Below, piece after piece: positions 35,889-44,429 of a stretch of DNA of 64,000 bases (its first letter is position 1; each line of letters begins with the position of its first letter). This DNA is from an uncultured Flavobacteriaceae bacterium. Its GTDB lineage: Bacteria > Bacteroidota > Bacteroidia > Flavobacteriales > Flavobacteriaceae. The stretch lies in assembly GCA_947504035.1 (NCBI GenBank), contig CANNGA010000001.1, positions 248,001 through 312,000 on the forward strand, in the 5' to 3' direction. A program made the translations under genes and the position numbers. Below the pieces are notes generated by a model. It was not told the origin of the DNA, made no database searches, and saw only the letters and a program-made list of their open reading frames with translations.

Positions 35889-36926
35889 TTATAAAGTGTT
35901 ATAAAGCGTCTTATCATCAAAACTAATAATTTTATATTCTGAAGGATCGTTTGGTTCTAAAATAGGTTGTAATACACAAAGTACGGTTGCTTTTCCTTGA
36001 ATATAAAGTGTGTGGCCTTTAGTGCGTTGTCGCCATCGGTATTGTGAGATAGGGATGTTTAGATCGTGTAGTGTTTTTGCCATTTCGGGCAAGTTAACCA
36101 CCCAGTCCATAATAGCTTCCTTATCCTTAAGTTGTGGTATTTCCTGTTTGGTCTTAAATGTAAATTCCCAATTTATAGGTACGTTAAAGGTATAGCTGTA
36201 TACGTTGCCAAAGCTGCTTTCTTGCCTTGTTTTAATTGCTGTAAACCAGTCAATAGCCGTATTAGGGTAGTTGCTTTTAAAGGCCTCTGCCAAAGCGCGT
36301 GGTCCAGGGGATTCTGCGGTTGGATAGTAACCGTAATAAGGTTTTGCTAAATAGTGACTTGCATATTTACCACCAAATACATTAAAGTAAGAAGAGGCTA
36401 TGAGTTGCGGTGGTGTTTGTGTTGCAAAAGCTTGTTTTAAGCTTTGTAATAATTGAGTGTTTTGGGCTAGCCCACAGGAATGGAAAATGATTTTTGTATT
36501 GGCATTAACACCGTGGGTTAAGGCCGCAATGTCTTGCTGTTCTAAAGCCTCTAGAAGTGAGGTTGTATTAATACGTAGGCCCTCTTTTGTAGTTTTTAAA
36601 GCCATGCCCAACCAAGGGTTGCTATGGCTTACGATATGAATGTAGGTATAAGATTTAGATTGGCTTTGGTTGAGGTAAGTTATAATTTCATTGATAGAAC
36701 TTAACTGTGTGATTACAGGGGTGTTTTGCGCTTCAAAGTGACGCTTTGCATTGCTGTAATAAGTGTTTTCGCCCGTATCTCGTCCTGTAATGAATGCAAT
36801 AGATGTTTCCGTTTTGCTAAGCTGTACAGGTAAAGCAAGTGCCGCTTTCGGCTGTTGCGAAAACGGCTTCTTGCACCCTAAGACTACACTAAAAAGCAGA
36901 ATGATATGGTATGTGTTTACAGTCAT
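35889..36926 (-). CDS. lipoprotein with caspase-like (clan CD) His/Cys dyad
   Basis: 345 residues. Lipobox at VVLGC with Cys18 as lipidation site, so it is an envelope lipoprotein. The core shows strand-then-catalytic patterns of clan CD cysteine peptidases: YIHIVSHSNPW (His101) and TKIIFHSCGLAQN (Cys151), with an acidic-pocket-like GRDTGEN before. The C-terminal half is of unknown fold. Third gene of the operon 38426-35889, 4 bp after the SH3b-type gene. Catalytic activity is inferred from the His...Cys spacing (50 residues) and not proven. Confidence 0.65.
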   Translation of the reverse strand: MTVNTYHIILLFSVVLGCKKPFSQQPKAALALPVQLSKTETSIAFITGRDTGENTYYSNAKRHFEAQNTPVITQLSSINEIITYLNQSQSKSYTYIHIVSHSNPWLGMALKTTKEGLRINTTSLLEALEQQDIAALTHGVNANTKIIFHSCGLAQNTQLLQSLKQAFATQTPPQLIASSYFNVFGGKYASHYLAKPYYGYYPTAESPGPRALAEAFKSNYPNTAIDWFTAIKTRQESSFGNVYSYTFNVPINWEFTFKTKQEIPQLKDKEAIMDWVVNLPEMAKTLHDLNIPISQYRWRQRTKGHTLYIQGKATVLCVLQPILEPNDPSEYKIISFDDKTLYNTL

Positions 36927-36930
36927 GATT

Positions 36931-37824
36931 TTAGAAGTTCGTTGTGTCTTCTGTAGTACTCGCCATGGCGTCTTCTACAGCGATTGGCTTGTCTTCTTTT
37001 TTAGTTAATTTATAACCGTTCCAAGCGTAGTGGCTTACAATACGTTTTTTAGCGGCATCGGTTACCGTATTATGATCGGTGATAAACGTCTCTAACACAA
37101 GTGTGTTTTTAACCCCTTCCATATCTGAAGGAAAAATAAAAGACTCTGTTTTGGTATAATCTACATCTGAATAGTCTGCTAGGTTGGCAATGTTTGTAAA
37201 CTTACCATTGTTCCAAAAAATGTACAGATTGCCAGTTGTTTCAGCGTCTAAAGCGTTTGGTGTTTTAAATCTGATGATGTCTTCTACATTAAACAACCCT
37301 TTGTTGCCTATATTTTGAAATTCTAAAGGTGTTGCTTGTTGGCCGTTAAATACAATTTTGTCTAATTGTATCCCGTTTTTAAATGCTCTTAATTGGTGTT
37401 TTTGTTCTACAACGCCATCTGTGTTTGTAAGTGCGCTTTCTACGCCATATACAAATTTCACATCGTGATAAGCTTCACTGCCAAAGGTGTTTTGTGCGAT
37501 TAAACCACCCCAGATCCAACCAGAATCACTGCCAATACTTACGCGGTACCAATGGCTTTTTATGCCGTTTATAATCTCTTCTTGTTCGCTTTTCTCCCAT
37601 AATGTGAGTTTAGTACCTATAGGTAATAAGGCCACTTTTTCACCTTTTGTAGAAGGTGTTGCTCTTAAATGCACATGGTCTGCCATTAGGTATTCATAAG
37701 ACATTTGATCGATGCTTGTAGTGGGCGTCATTGTGTTAAAAGAAACTTCTGGTATGGTCTGTGCAAATACAGTAGAAAATGCAGTTAGACATAGGGCGAG
37801 GATGCTGTTTTTTAAATTTTTCAT
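36931..37824 (-). CDS. secreted SH3b-domain protein
   Basis: 297 residues. Signal peptide (to STVFAQ). Residues about 43-108 form a bacterial SH3 domain (MADHVHLRATPSTKGEKVAL, IGTKLTLWE, HWYRVSIGSDSGWIWGGLI), a peptide or cell-wall binding module. The C-terminal region (FIFPSDMEGVKNTLVLETFI ... HYAWNGYKL) resembles the C-terminus of the upstream protein at 37851-38426 (YVFPTQTLGKTGLILKTKV ... RFAWNDDHF), so the two are related. Second gene of the repeat-controlled operon (26 bp after the first). Confidence 0.75.
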   Translation of the reverse strand: MKNLKNSILALCLTAFSTVFAQTIPEVSFNTMTPTTSIDQMSYEYLMADHVHLRATPSTKGEKVALLPIGTKLTLWEKSEQEEIINGIKSHWYRVSIGSDSGWIWGGLIAQNTFGSEAYHDVKFVYGVESALTNTDGVVEQKHQLRAFKNGIQLDKIVFNGQQATPLEFQNIGNKGLFNVEDIIRFKTPNALDAETTGNLYIFWNNGKFTNIANLADYSDVDYTKTESFIFPSDMEGVKNTLVLETFITDHNTVTDAAKKRIVSHYAWNGYKLTKKEDKPIAVEDAMASTTEDTTNF

Positions 37825-37850
37825 GTTACTAGGTTTTTAAGTGTTATTAA

Positions 37851-38426
37851 TTAATTGTTGTCAGTACCTGTGTAGGCAATGGCGTCGTTTGCGTTAAAGT
37901 GGTCATCATTCCAAGCGAAACGTTGTAGAATTTGAGTGTCTTTAACCGTATTGTTTTCTGTGAATTGTACTTTCGTTTTTAAGATAAGACCTGTTTTTCC
38001 TAATGTTTGTGTTGGAAAGACATAGCGTACTTCAGAAGCTGTAGTGGCGCAGTAGGTGTTCTCTATGTAGGGCAGTGCAATAAAATCGTTCGTAGCAGTT
38101 ACCATGAAGTAGTACGTTTCTGAGTGTATACAACAGCTGTTGTAATTCACATCTACTTTAAGAATCTCTTTCATCTGATTCAATTCTGGATTTGCTAAGC
38201 TGCTTATGGTAATGTCTTCGAAAAAGTCGAGATCTAAAATACTTAGAGTCGCTACTTTTTGAGAAGGCGCATCTGCGACAACAACATCGAAAAGTGCTGT
38301 GGCATATTCCTGTTGTTTGGTGTCCATTCTATTCGCAACAACATAATCTGTTGTTGTTTTAAAGTCTTGTGCGTTGCTATACTGTAATAGTAACGTTGTT
38401 GTAAAGAGTATAATTAATTTTGACAT
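37851..38426 (-). CDS. secreted protein, first gene of LytTR-site operon
   Basis: 191 residues with a signal peptide (to YSNAQ). One compact domain, with a vicinal cysteine pair (NYNSCCIHSE) and another Cys (ENTYCAT) that could form disulfides. Shares its C-terminal pattern with the SH3b protein downstream. Function unknown. Preceded by a TAATTTTG promoter box and a tandem 13-bp repeat. The operon is this gene, the SH3b protein and the caspase-like lipoprotein, all exported, so the products probably act together at the cell envelope. Confidence 0.7.
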   Translation of the reverse strand: MSKLIILFTTTLLLQYSNAQDFKTTTDYVVANRMDTKQQEYATALFDVVVADAPSQKVATLSILDLDFFEDITISSLANPELNQMKEILKVDVNYNSCCIHSETYYFMVTATNDFIALPYIENTYCATTASEVRYVFPTQTLGKTGLILKTKVQFTENNTVKDTQILQRFAWNDDHFNANDAIAYTGTDNN

Positions 38427-38463
38427 GGTATTTGTTTTTAAAGGGTGTTAGATTTCTATACCT

Positions 38464-38471
38464 CAAAATTA
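38464..38471 (-). promoter_or_regulatory. TAnnTTTG box of the secreted-protein operon
   Basis: Minus-strand TAATTTTG, 38 bp before the start codon at 38426, a full consensus -7 box. The proximal edge of the tandem operator begins 30 bases upstream (38501), where an activator contacts RNA polymerase. Confidence 0.65.
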
Positions 38472-38500
38472 CGTGAGAACTGAAGTGAAATTTGGACGCT

Positions 38501-38534
38501 TCTAGAATTCGTTAAAGATGATCTAGAATTCGTT
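38501..38534 (-). promoter_or_regulatory. tandem 13-bp operator, probable LytTR site, copy 1
   Basis: Two identical TCTAGAATTCGTT blocks (plus-strand reading) at 38501-38513 and 38522-38534, 21-bp period. The same pair with the same period and the same distance to a -7 box stands before the VIT-VWA gene. Direct repeats two turns apart are the standard LytTR binding form. Confidence 0.7.
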
Positions 38535-38593
38535 GAAAATAGGTTGGATGCCCTTTAAACGTTACCTGTTTTGGTATCGTCTTTTCTTGAGGC

Positions 38594-38628
38594 ATAAAAA
38601 AACCTGCAGCGATAAGCGCTACAGGTTT
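38594..38628 (-). terminator. terminator of the VIT-VWA operon
   Basis: Stem AAACCTG.AGCG / CGCT.CAGGTTT with single-base bulges and a 5-nt loop; on the minus strand a run of T follows. It ends the VIT-VWA/58-aa transcript about 75 bp after the small gene. Confidence 0.75.
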
Positions 38629-38702
38629 TAGAAATTACAAATGCTAGTGGATGTCACAATTTAGACGTTGTTTAGAGATTAAGCACTTTGTAATAAAACA
38701 CA

Positions 38703-38879
38703 TCATATAAATATGAAGCATGTTGCTGAGGGTATTGTCTTTTTGTGGCGCAACGAGTCTAAAGCATGAGTTTTACTATCCTTAGCATTAAAAACAGCCT
38801 CTAAATCCGATTCAAAAATGACATACAGGTTTAATACAATACAGGCTATTACGGCGAAACTTAAAACTTTTTTCATCAT
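38703..38879 (-). CDS. 58-aa membrane/secreted protein coupled to the VIT-VWA gene
   Basis: ATGATG start overlapping the TAA of the VIT-VWA gene by one base (TAATG), so translation is coupled. 58 residues: basic start, hydrophobic segment 6-21 (LSFAVIACIVLNLYVI), then a polar tail (FESDLEAVFNAKDSK) ending in FIFI. Probably a small inner-membrane or exported protein. The coupling and the terminator behind it support it as a real gene. Function unknown. Confidence 0.6.
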   Translation of the reverse strand: MMKKVLSFAVIACIVLNLYVIFESDLEAVFNAKDSKTHALDSLRHKKTIPSATCFIFI

Positions 38880-41032
38880 TATTTTTTAAGTGTTAAAACG
38901 AAGGGTTTATGAACTGTAGGTGTGTTTGTTTTAATTTTAGAAAACGCCTTTAGAATATGAGGTGCGACCACCCAATTGTTGTTTTTAAGGACGTATACAC
39001 GTACAATAGCCCCATTTGTGTTAAAGGCAAAGCGCATGCTGTCGTATTGTTTTAAATATTTGGTAACCAGTGGTGTATAAAGAGCTTTAAATGTCATCGT
39101 AATGTTTCTTTTTTCAGTTTTTAATAAGGGCGTAGAGAAGTTGATACTGTAACTCGGTTTAAAGGTTGTTTGAGCTGTAACATTTACAGCGGCACCAACA
39201 GCCGAATTTGAAACGTGTTGTGGCATTGGTAAGGGTTGTGTTACGGTTTTTAATTTACCACTTGCATTGGTTACAGTCTCGTCTACAGCTACGAACGAAG
39301 TGTGCTTTGTGGCGAGATTGTATGCAAGACCTAAGGCTGTGACTTCTGCTTTGGTAGCGTCTGTAAATAAGGTATTATAGTCGTCTAATTGTGCGATCTT
39401 TTTTCTTGCCCATAAATAGCGTAATGCTTTGTGTTTGGGACTAAGGTGTTGCGATGTGACTTCGAAGTCTTGTTTAAAGCGTTTTTTACCGTGATATCCT
39501 GTTAAGGTGATGCGCCCTTCGGGTTGGCCTCGGTATTTTCCATAAATTGTTATAGGGCGGTCGGCAAACACATCTGGAATGCTATGAGGGGCCACATCGT
39601 AAATTTCAAAACCTTTTGTTTTTAGTTTGAGTTGGGTAAGGAGAGGGCTAGAAATATAGGTTTTAAAATTTTCGGCAACGGTTAAGGCTTCTGTGTTTGA
39701 GGTGGCTATAAAAGACCGGCTATGACCTACTTTTGCCATGCCTTCAATGAGATAACGGTTAACGCTAGAGCCTATGCCAAAGGTAAAGACATTGGCTTGG
39801 TCTAAATTATTTTCTATAAGTTGAAATGCTGCTTTTTCTACATTAACATAGCCATCGGTGATCACCACCATAGAGCGTGCGCTGCTAGGGTCTGTGCGCG
39901 GGAGTTTATAAGCGTATCTTAAGGCTTCTAGCAATTCTGTGCCACCACCGCCTTGACCGTCAGAAAGAAAACGAATGGCTGCTTCGATAGCGTCATGACT
40001 CGCGGTAACAGGATAAGGACTAAAAACGGTAGAACTAGACGCAAAGAGTTGTACGTTAAAGGTGTCTGTTGGATTAAGGTTGCACAATAAATTACGCATA
40101 AGGGTTTTAGAAACCTCTAAAGGATAACCATTCATAGACCCTGAAACATCGACAATAAATAAGTATTCACGGGCTGGAATATCTTTAGGTTGAATGCTTG
40201 CCTTTGGTTCCATTTGTAGAGCAAAGAAATTTTCGTCTTCATGAGCATAGAGTAATAAACCCGATTGCACATGATGGCCTCTTAAGCTGTAATTGAGAAT
40301 GAAATCTTTATGCCCTGGGTTTGTATTGCTTTTAGATAAAAAAACAGCCGCGGTTTTGTTGTCTAAATAATTGGTGTTAATGTGATGGCTACTGCTATGA
40401 ATGTCTTTAATAATCATCCCAGCATTAAGTGTAAGTTTAAGATCGTATTCGAACGTTGCGGGGTTAGCTTGAGCCGTATAAGGCGTATGAAATACTGTTG
40501 TTGTATTGTCATTTTCTGCCGTATATCTTGGCCCCACAACAGCAGGTGCTACAAATTGGTATGTCCCATTGGTAGCCACGAGCATTTCGGTATAAGAGAC
40601 GGAGATTGTAATAAGGTCCCCCGGCATGATATTCCCTACTTGCATTTGAAACACATTAGGGCGTTCTTGGTCTAATTTTGCAGCGCGTTTTCCCTGAGCT
40701 ACAGCCGCTTTATAAACACGTTGCGCTTTTTTCTTTTCAAATATTTGAGCTGTAATGGTACGGTCTCCAATACACATGTGCATGTCATGTACCGCCGCTT
40801 GGGTTGCTAATGGAAATAGATAGGTTGCTTCTACAGGGACATCTCCTTTGTTTTGGTATACCTGAATGACTTCAACATGGGCAATAGTCCCAGCGATCTG
40901 TACCTGTGTTTCAGAACGTTTTAAAGGGATATGAGCTTTTGTAGTGTTGACAAATAGATATGGACTGTTGTTTTTTTGAGCAAAGCTTAGTGTTGTAAAG
41001 CAGAGGCATAGAAGTGCGATAAAATGTTTCAT
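38879..41032 (-). CDS. secreted VIT + von Willebrand A domain protein
   Basis: 717 residues, signal peptide (to LSFAQ). VIT domain about 28-160 (QIAGTIAHVEVIQVYQNKGD, VEATYLFPLATQAAVHDMHM, GNIMPGDLITISVSYTE). VWA domain about 287-460 with an intact MIDAS DVSGS (Asp295, Ser297, Ser299) and VVITDGYVN. The remainder is beta-rich with AVDETVTNASG. Such proteins resemble inter-alpha-trypsin inhibitor heavy chains and likely bind a protein partner through a metal ion in the envelope. There is no sortase or T9SS signal at the C-terminus. Controlled by an operator identical in layout to that of the neighbouring secreted-protein operon. Confidence 0.88.
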   Translation of the reverse strand: MKHFIALLCLCFTTLSFAQKNNSPYLFVNTTKAHIPLKRSETQVQIAGTIAHVEVIQVYQNKGDVPVEATYLFPLATQAAVHDMHMCIGDRTITAQIFEKKKAQRVYKAAVAQGKRAAKLDQERPNVFQMQVGNIMPGDLITISVSYTEMLVATNGTYQFVAPAVVGPRYTAENDNTTTVFHTPYTAQANPATFEYDLKLTLNAGMIIKDIHSSSHHINTNYLDNKTAAVFLSKSNTNPGHKDFILNYSLRGHHVQSGLLLYAHEDENFFALQMEPKASIQPKDIPAREYLFIVDVSGSMNGYPLEVSKTLMRNLLCNLNPTDTFNVQLFASSSTVFSPYPVTASHDAIEAAIRFLSDGQGGGGTELLEALRYAYKLPRTDPSSARSMVVITDGYVNVEKAAFQLIENNLDQANVFTFGIGSSVNRYLIEGMAKVGHSRSFIATSNTEALTVAENFKTYISSPLLTQLKLKTKGFEIYDVAPHSIPDVFADRPITIYGKYRGQPEGRITLTGYHGKKRFKQDFEVTSQHLSPKHKALRYLWARKKIAQLDDYNTLFTDATKAEVTALGLAYNLATKHTSFVAVDETVTNASGKLKTVTQPLPMPQHVSNSAVGAAVNVTAQTTFKPSYSINFSTPLLKTEKRNITMTFKALYTPLVTKYLKQYDSMRFAFNTNGAIVRVYVLKNNNWVVAPHILKAFSKIKTNTPTVHKPFVLTLKK

Positions 41033-41060
41033 GAGTGTGCTGTCTTTATATTAGGTGTAT

Positions 41061-41068
41061 CAAAACTA
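41061..41068 (-). promoter_or_regulatory. TAnnTTTG box of the VIT-VWA operon
   Basis: Minus-strand TAGTTTTG, 29 bp before the start codon. Distance to the tandem operator is 30 bases (41068 to 41098), the same as at the sister promoter. Confidence 0.65.
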
Positions 41069-41097
41069 CAGGAGACAGCACAGTGTAAGCCTGTGGT

Positions 41098-41131
41098 TTT
41101 AGAATTCGTTACAAGAGATCTAGAATTCGTA
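41098..41131 (-). promoter_or_regulatory. tandem 13-bp operator, probable LytTR site, copy 2
   Basis: TTTAGAATTCGTT at 41098-41110 and TCTAGAATTCGTA at 41119-41131 (plus-strand reading), 21-bp period with an 8-base gap. Eleven or more of 13 positions equal the copy at 38501-38534. Confidence 0.7.
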
Positions 41132-41366
41132 GGATCTGAATGTATTTGGACCCCTAAAGACGGTTGTTTTAAGTACCAAGACGACTTGTTTGATGGGGCT
41201 AATATAAAATTCAACAAACATTTTATATTAGAATAGCGGTGAGGACTAAAATAACCAATAGATGGTTTTTAGCAGATTCATAAAAGGAAAGTTTGTAACC
41301 ACGACTAGAGATCCAAGGCGAAGCTAATACAGGCTTTAAGCAAAGTAGCACCGTGTAACTTTGAAA

Positions 41367-41418
41367 TCCCAATATGCCTTTAAGTATAGTCATGATTATA
41401 CTTAAAAGCATATTGGGA
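41367..41418. repeat. 22-bp inverted repeat (large hairpin)
   Basis: Arms 41367-41388 and 41397-41418 are complementary over 22 bp with one mismatch, with the loop GTCATGAT. No T-run follows. It lies in the non-coding space between the VIT-VWA and OmpA-like operons (41132-41481), where I see no gene. Possible remains of a small mobile element or a strong RNA hairpin. Confidence 0.6.
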
Positions 41419-41481
41419 AGTCTGGTATTGAAGTTGTTCTAATGCATAATAGGTTTTACATACACATTAGTAATAGCGCAT

Positions 41482-43380
41482 TTAGTTCACGCAGTTTTCA
41501 CAATACGTAGCTCTTAAATAAGCGTCTTCTAAAAGCTGAAATGTAACGCCTCCATTTTTTTTGTATTGGTTAAATAGATTGCAAAAGCGTGATTTATTTT
41601 GGGCTAAAGCATTTAGCATTATAGTTCTGTAAGCTTTTGTTTTAGTGAGTTCTGATTTTACAATAGTGAGATTTAAATAATAAAACAGAACATCTTCGTC
41701 TACAGTAATAGTTCTAACGATCTTGTCTAATACGTTATAGGCAAGGTCGGTTCTGGAGTACGAAACGAAAAATTGCGCTAAATTAAGGTGCTCTCTACCT
41801 TTTAGATTAACATGCTTATAGGTATTGTTAATCTCTTCTATACAAAGATCTTTGTTTTTATAGTCGCCTTTATTTAAAAAATTCTGGCTTTGTATGATGT
41901 TATAATTAACGAGTAAGCGCTTTATCAATACACTAGAAACGCCATAGTTTTTTAAATTTTTAATTTCTAGTTTGAAACGAACAGGGTCTACTTCTGCCCA
42001 TTTATTGCGCCAGATTACAAATTTAGTCGCTATAATGTTGTATTTTATCTTTTTATGTCTTGGATATTTCTTGTCTAATGCTAATAAATCCTCATAGACA
42101 ATCATTCCATTTCTAATATCTAGTAAATGCGGTATCGACGTATTCTTTATTGTAATATCTAAAAAGGGTTTGGAATCTGGAACTGTAAGTTCTGTAATAC
42201 GATCTGGTGACAGGCTGTTGTTTTTTAGCCGTTCTACCAATACATTGTGAATGCTATTGGCTTTGGTTACGTTTGAAGCCGCTACTTCTTTTGCGAACAA
42301 ATCGATTAATGCATTTGCGGTTAAGTCTTTGTAAGGGTCTTTTTTCTCTAACTCTAATTCCACCACAGCTTTTCTGTGATTTTTCAAGTATTTCTCAAGT
42401 GCTTTGCTCGTGTTGCCTTGAAGTTTCGCTTTTATTTGTTGCTTATTTAATGTGGTTAAATCTGCATAACTTGTAGCAGCAATATCGTTGTAAAACTCTA
42501 CCCAGTTTTCTTGACTCTCTACCTCGTTAACAAGCGTTGGTTTTTGAAAATTTTGCAAGGCTTTAATAATGCTATTGGCTCTAGATTTTTGCAATGTTGC
42601 ATTTCGAGCGGTAGACCCTTCTACAGATGCATAAGCCTTAATCTTAATTTTCTTAATATCAAACTTAGTGAGCTGTAGGGAATCGTATAACGGTGCGATA
42701 TCTTCTTTAGAGTAAGTAGCCTTATTTTTTTTGAAAGGAATTACAAATTTTAAGGTCTTGTTTTTTAGGTTAAAACCATCTTCAGTATTTGGCTTTTTAA
42801 AGTCAGAGGCATAGGTTAAAGCATCTAAATATAAACCAGGGTCTAAGAGGTTCATACGATGACTTTTTAAATTATAGGTTCTAGAGTAATAGCAGAAAAA
42901 GTTTTGCCTAACAAAGTAGATGTTAAATTCAAGAGCCTTTCCTTTAAGTGACTTAGGTATGGTCGCTACTTTAGCACTATACCTACCGTTAGCTGTTTTA
43001 TTAAGCGTAGTTATCAATTTTTTGCCCATTACAAAAGGCGTTGTAGTACCTCTTAAACCATATACTGTTTCGGCGAGGCTGTCGGTATTACAGGTGTAAC
43101 GCTCACGATCTACAATATCAATAATGAAGCCGTCTTTAGGCGATGTAAATAACTGTTTTAACCATCTGGGGTCGGTAATTTCAAAGTATAAATCGTCTTT
43201 GTTGTCGTTGGTGATGTTAAAATGAACATCTCTGGGTTTGCTTTTAAAAGCATCTCGGCAGGGTTGACAGGAATTTTGGTCGGTCACCTTAGGAATTAAG
43301 ATGCCTTGCGTATCTTGTGCATTTACTTTTAAGAGGGAAAGTAAAACAGCACAGGTGAGCAATTTAGCTATTGGACTCAT
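41482..43380 (-). CDS. secreted OmpA-like domain protein
   Basis: 632 residues with a signal peptide (to KVNAQ). An N-terminal domain with four cysteines (SCQPC near 38-41, YTCNT, FFCYY) precedes a segment near 240-285 reading KIKIKAYASVEGSTARNATL then SRANSIIKAL, the core of an OmpA/peptidoglycan-associated fold. The C-terminal half is alpha-helical and repeat-like (LLDIRNGMIVYEDLLALDKK, RTDLAYNVLDKIV). It may tie the outer membrane to the cell wall, but the helical tail suggests a scaffold. Single gene with the divergent 43557 gene upstream. Confidence 0.65.
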   Translation of the reverse strand: MSPIAKLLTCAVLLSLLKVNAQDTQGILIPKVTDQNSCQPCRDAFKSKPRDVHFNITNDNKDDLYFEITDPRWLKQLFTSPKDGFIIDIVDRERYTCNTDSLAETVYGLRGTTTPFVMGKKLITTLNKTANGRYSAKVATIPKSLKGKALEFNIYFVRQNFFCYYSRTYNLKSHRMNLLDPGLYLDALTYASDFKKPNTEDGFNLKNKTLKFVIPFKKNKATYSKEDIAPLYDSLQLTKFDIKKIKIKAYASVEGSTARNATLQKSRANSIIKALQNFQKPTLVNEVESQENWVEFYNDIAATSYADLTTLNKQQIKAKLQGNTSKALEKYLKNHRKAVVELELEKKDPYKDLTANALIDLFAKEVAASNVTKANSIHNVLVERLKNNSLSPDRITELTVPDSKPFLDITIKNTSIPHLLDIRNGMIVYEDLLALDKKYPRHKKIKYNIIATKFVIWRNKWAEVDPVRFKLEIKNLKNYGVSSVLIKRLLVNYNIIQSQNFLNKGDYKNKDLCIEEINNTYKHVNLKGREHLNLAQFFVSYSRTDLAYNVLDKIVRTITVDEDVLFYYLNLTIVKSELTKTKAYRTIMLNALAQNKSRFCNLFNQYKKNGGVTFQLLEDAYLRATYCENCVN

Positions 43381-43556
43381 CGGTAAATGGATTATATTTA
43401 CTCAAAGGAACTACATTGTTGCTAAAAAACAAAGTAAAAATGTATCTACTTGTAAATTAGTAGGGTATAGTCTGATTTTGAAATAAGTACATACTTACAA
43501 TTAAGTCGCTTTTTGGCTGTTAAATAACTAGTGGCTAACACGTAATAAATGAAATT

Positions 43557-43913
43557 ATGAGCGTATCATGGAGGGCTTTAAGCAGGACTACCAAATGGTC
43601 TGTCATCGCGTTTTTTGTGACGGGGGCTTTGGGATTATTAAGTATGGGGGGCTTAGGTTTTGGATTGTATTATTTAGTTGCCTTTCTTTTTAGCAACTAT
43701 CCAGACATCAATACATGGCATGGCGACTGGGTGTGGCCTGCAATGATTGGTGCAGGGCTACTATGGGCTTTCGGTTTTGCATGGGCAGGCAGTGTGTTGT
43801 TTTTTCTTTCAAAAACACTTAAATCATTCGTTTTACGATGTTTAATTTATATATTTATACTGTGGCTTTGGGCAGCAGTAGTATGGGGTATATTAATTAA
43901 GGCCAATTTGTAA
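43557..43913 (+). CDS. small three-TM membrane protein
   Basis: 118 residues with hydrophobic helices at about 14-44, 61-87 and 91-115. The N-terminus is short and cationic (SWRALSRTTKWS). No family recognised. It is followed 12 bp later by the zinc-binding small protein, so both may share a transcript. The gap 43381-43556 to the divergent OmpA-like gene must hold both promoters; I find no full TAnnTTTG box there. Confidence 0.6.
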   Translation: MSVSWRALSRTTKWSVIAFFVTGALGLLSMGGLGFGLYYLVAFLFSNYPDINTWHGDWVWPAMIGAGLLWAFGFAWAGSVLFFLSKTLKSFVLRCLIYIFILWLWAAVVWGILIKANL

Positions 43914-43925
43914 ACTGAAAATATA

Positions 43926-44276
43926 ATGGAAAAGCAGTGTTTAGAGTGCAGTGCCAAAGTTGTAGGTAGAATTGATAAGAAATTTTGCGATGATGCATGC
44001 CGAAATGCGTTTAATAATAGAGTACATAAGGACAGTAAAAACCTAATTAGAAATACCAATAACCGCCTGCGTAAAAACTACCGCGTTTTAGAAACTTTAA
44101 ATCCAGATCAAAAAACGAAAACGTCTAGAGCTAAACTTATAGAATTGGGTTTCGATTTTAAGTATTTTACAAGCATATACACAACAAAAGCAGGTAAAAT
44201 CTATTATTTTGTATACAACCAAGGATATTTGCCTTTAGAAGGTGATTATTATGCATTGGTAAAAAGAGAGGGATGA
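43926..44276 (+). CDS. small zinc-binding conserved protein
   Basis: 116 residues. Four cysteines in CLEC (5, 8) and CDDAC (21, 25) form a zinc-ribbon-like knuckle at the N-terminus, followed by a basic helix (FNNRVHKDSKNLIRNTNN) and a small beta-rich C-terminal part (YFTSIYTTKAGKIYYFVYNQ). Related proteins are widespread in flavobacteria; their job is not known to me. The basic surface suggests nucleic-acid contact. Cytosolic, no signal. Confidence 0.7.
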   Translation: MEKQCLECSAKVVGRIDKKFCDDACRNAFNNRVHKDSKNLIRNTNNRLRKNYRVLETLNPDQKTKTSRAKLIELGFDFKYFTSIYTTKAGKIYYFVYNQGYLPLEGDYYALVKREG

Positions 44277-44429
44277 TTGCTGTAACAAATACATTTAAAA
44301 TGCAACTGATAGCGCGACAATACAATTATTTGGAGGTGAGGATGTCCTGTTTTCAATTTAAAACGCAGCAATACGTTATGTGTTTTGAGGGCACTCTCTA
44401 GTGTAGTAAATGTCTATTAAAGTTCTATT

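Noticed and set aside
41223-41411. Minus-strand 62-residue frame (and a plus frame at 41024-41236)
   Set aside because: One runs through the 22-bp inverted repeat, the other through the operator repeats and promoter; neither shows a ribosome-binding context.
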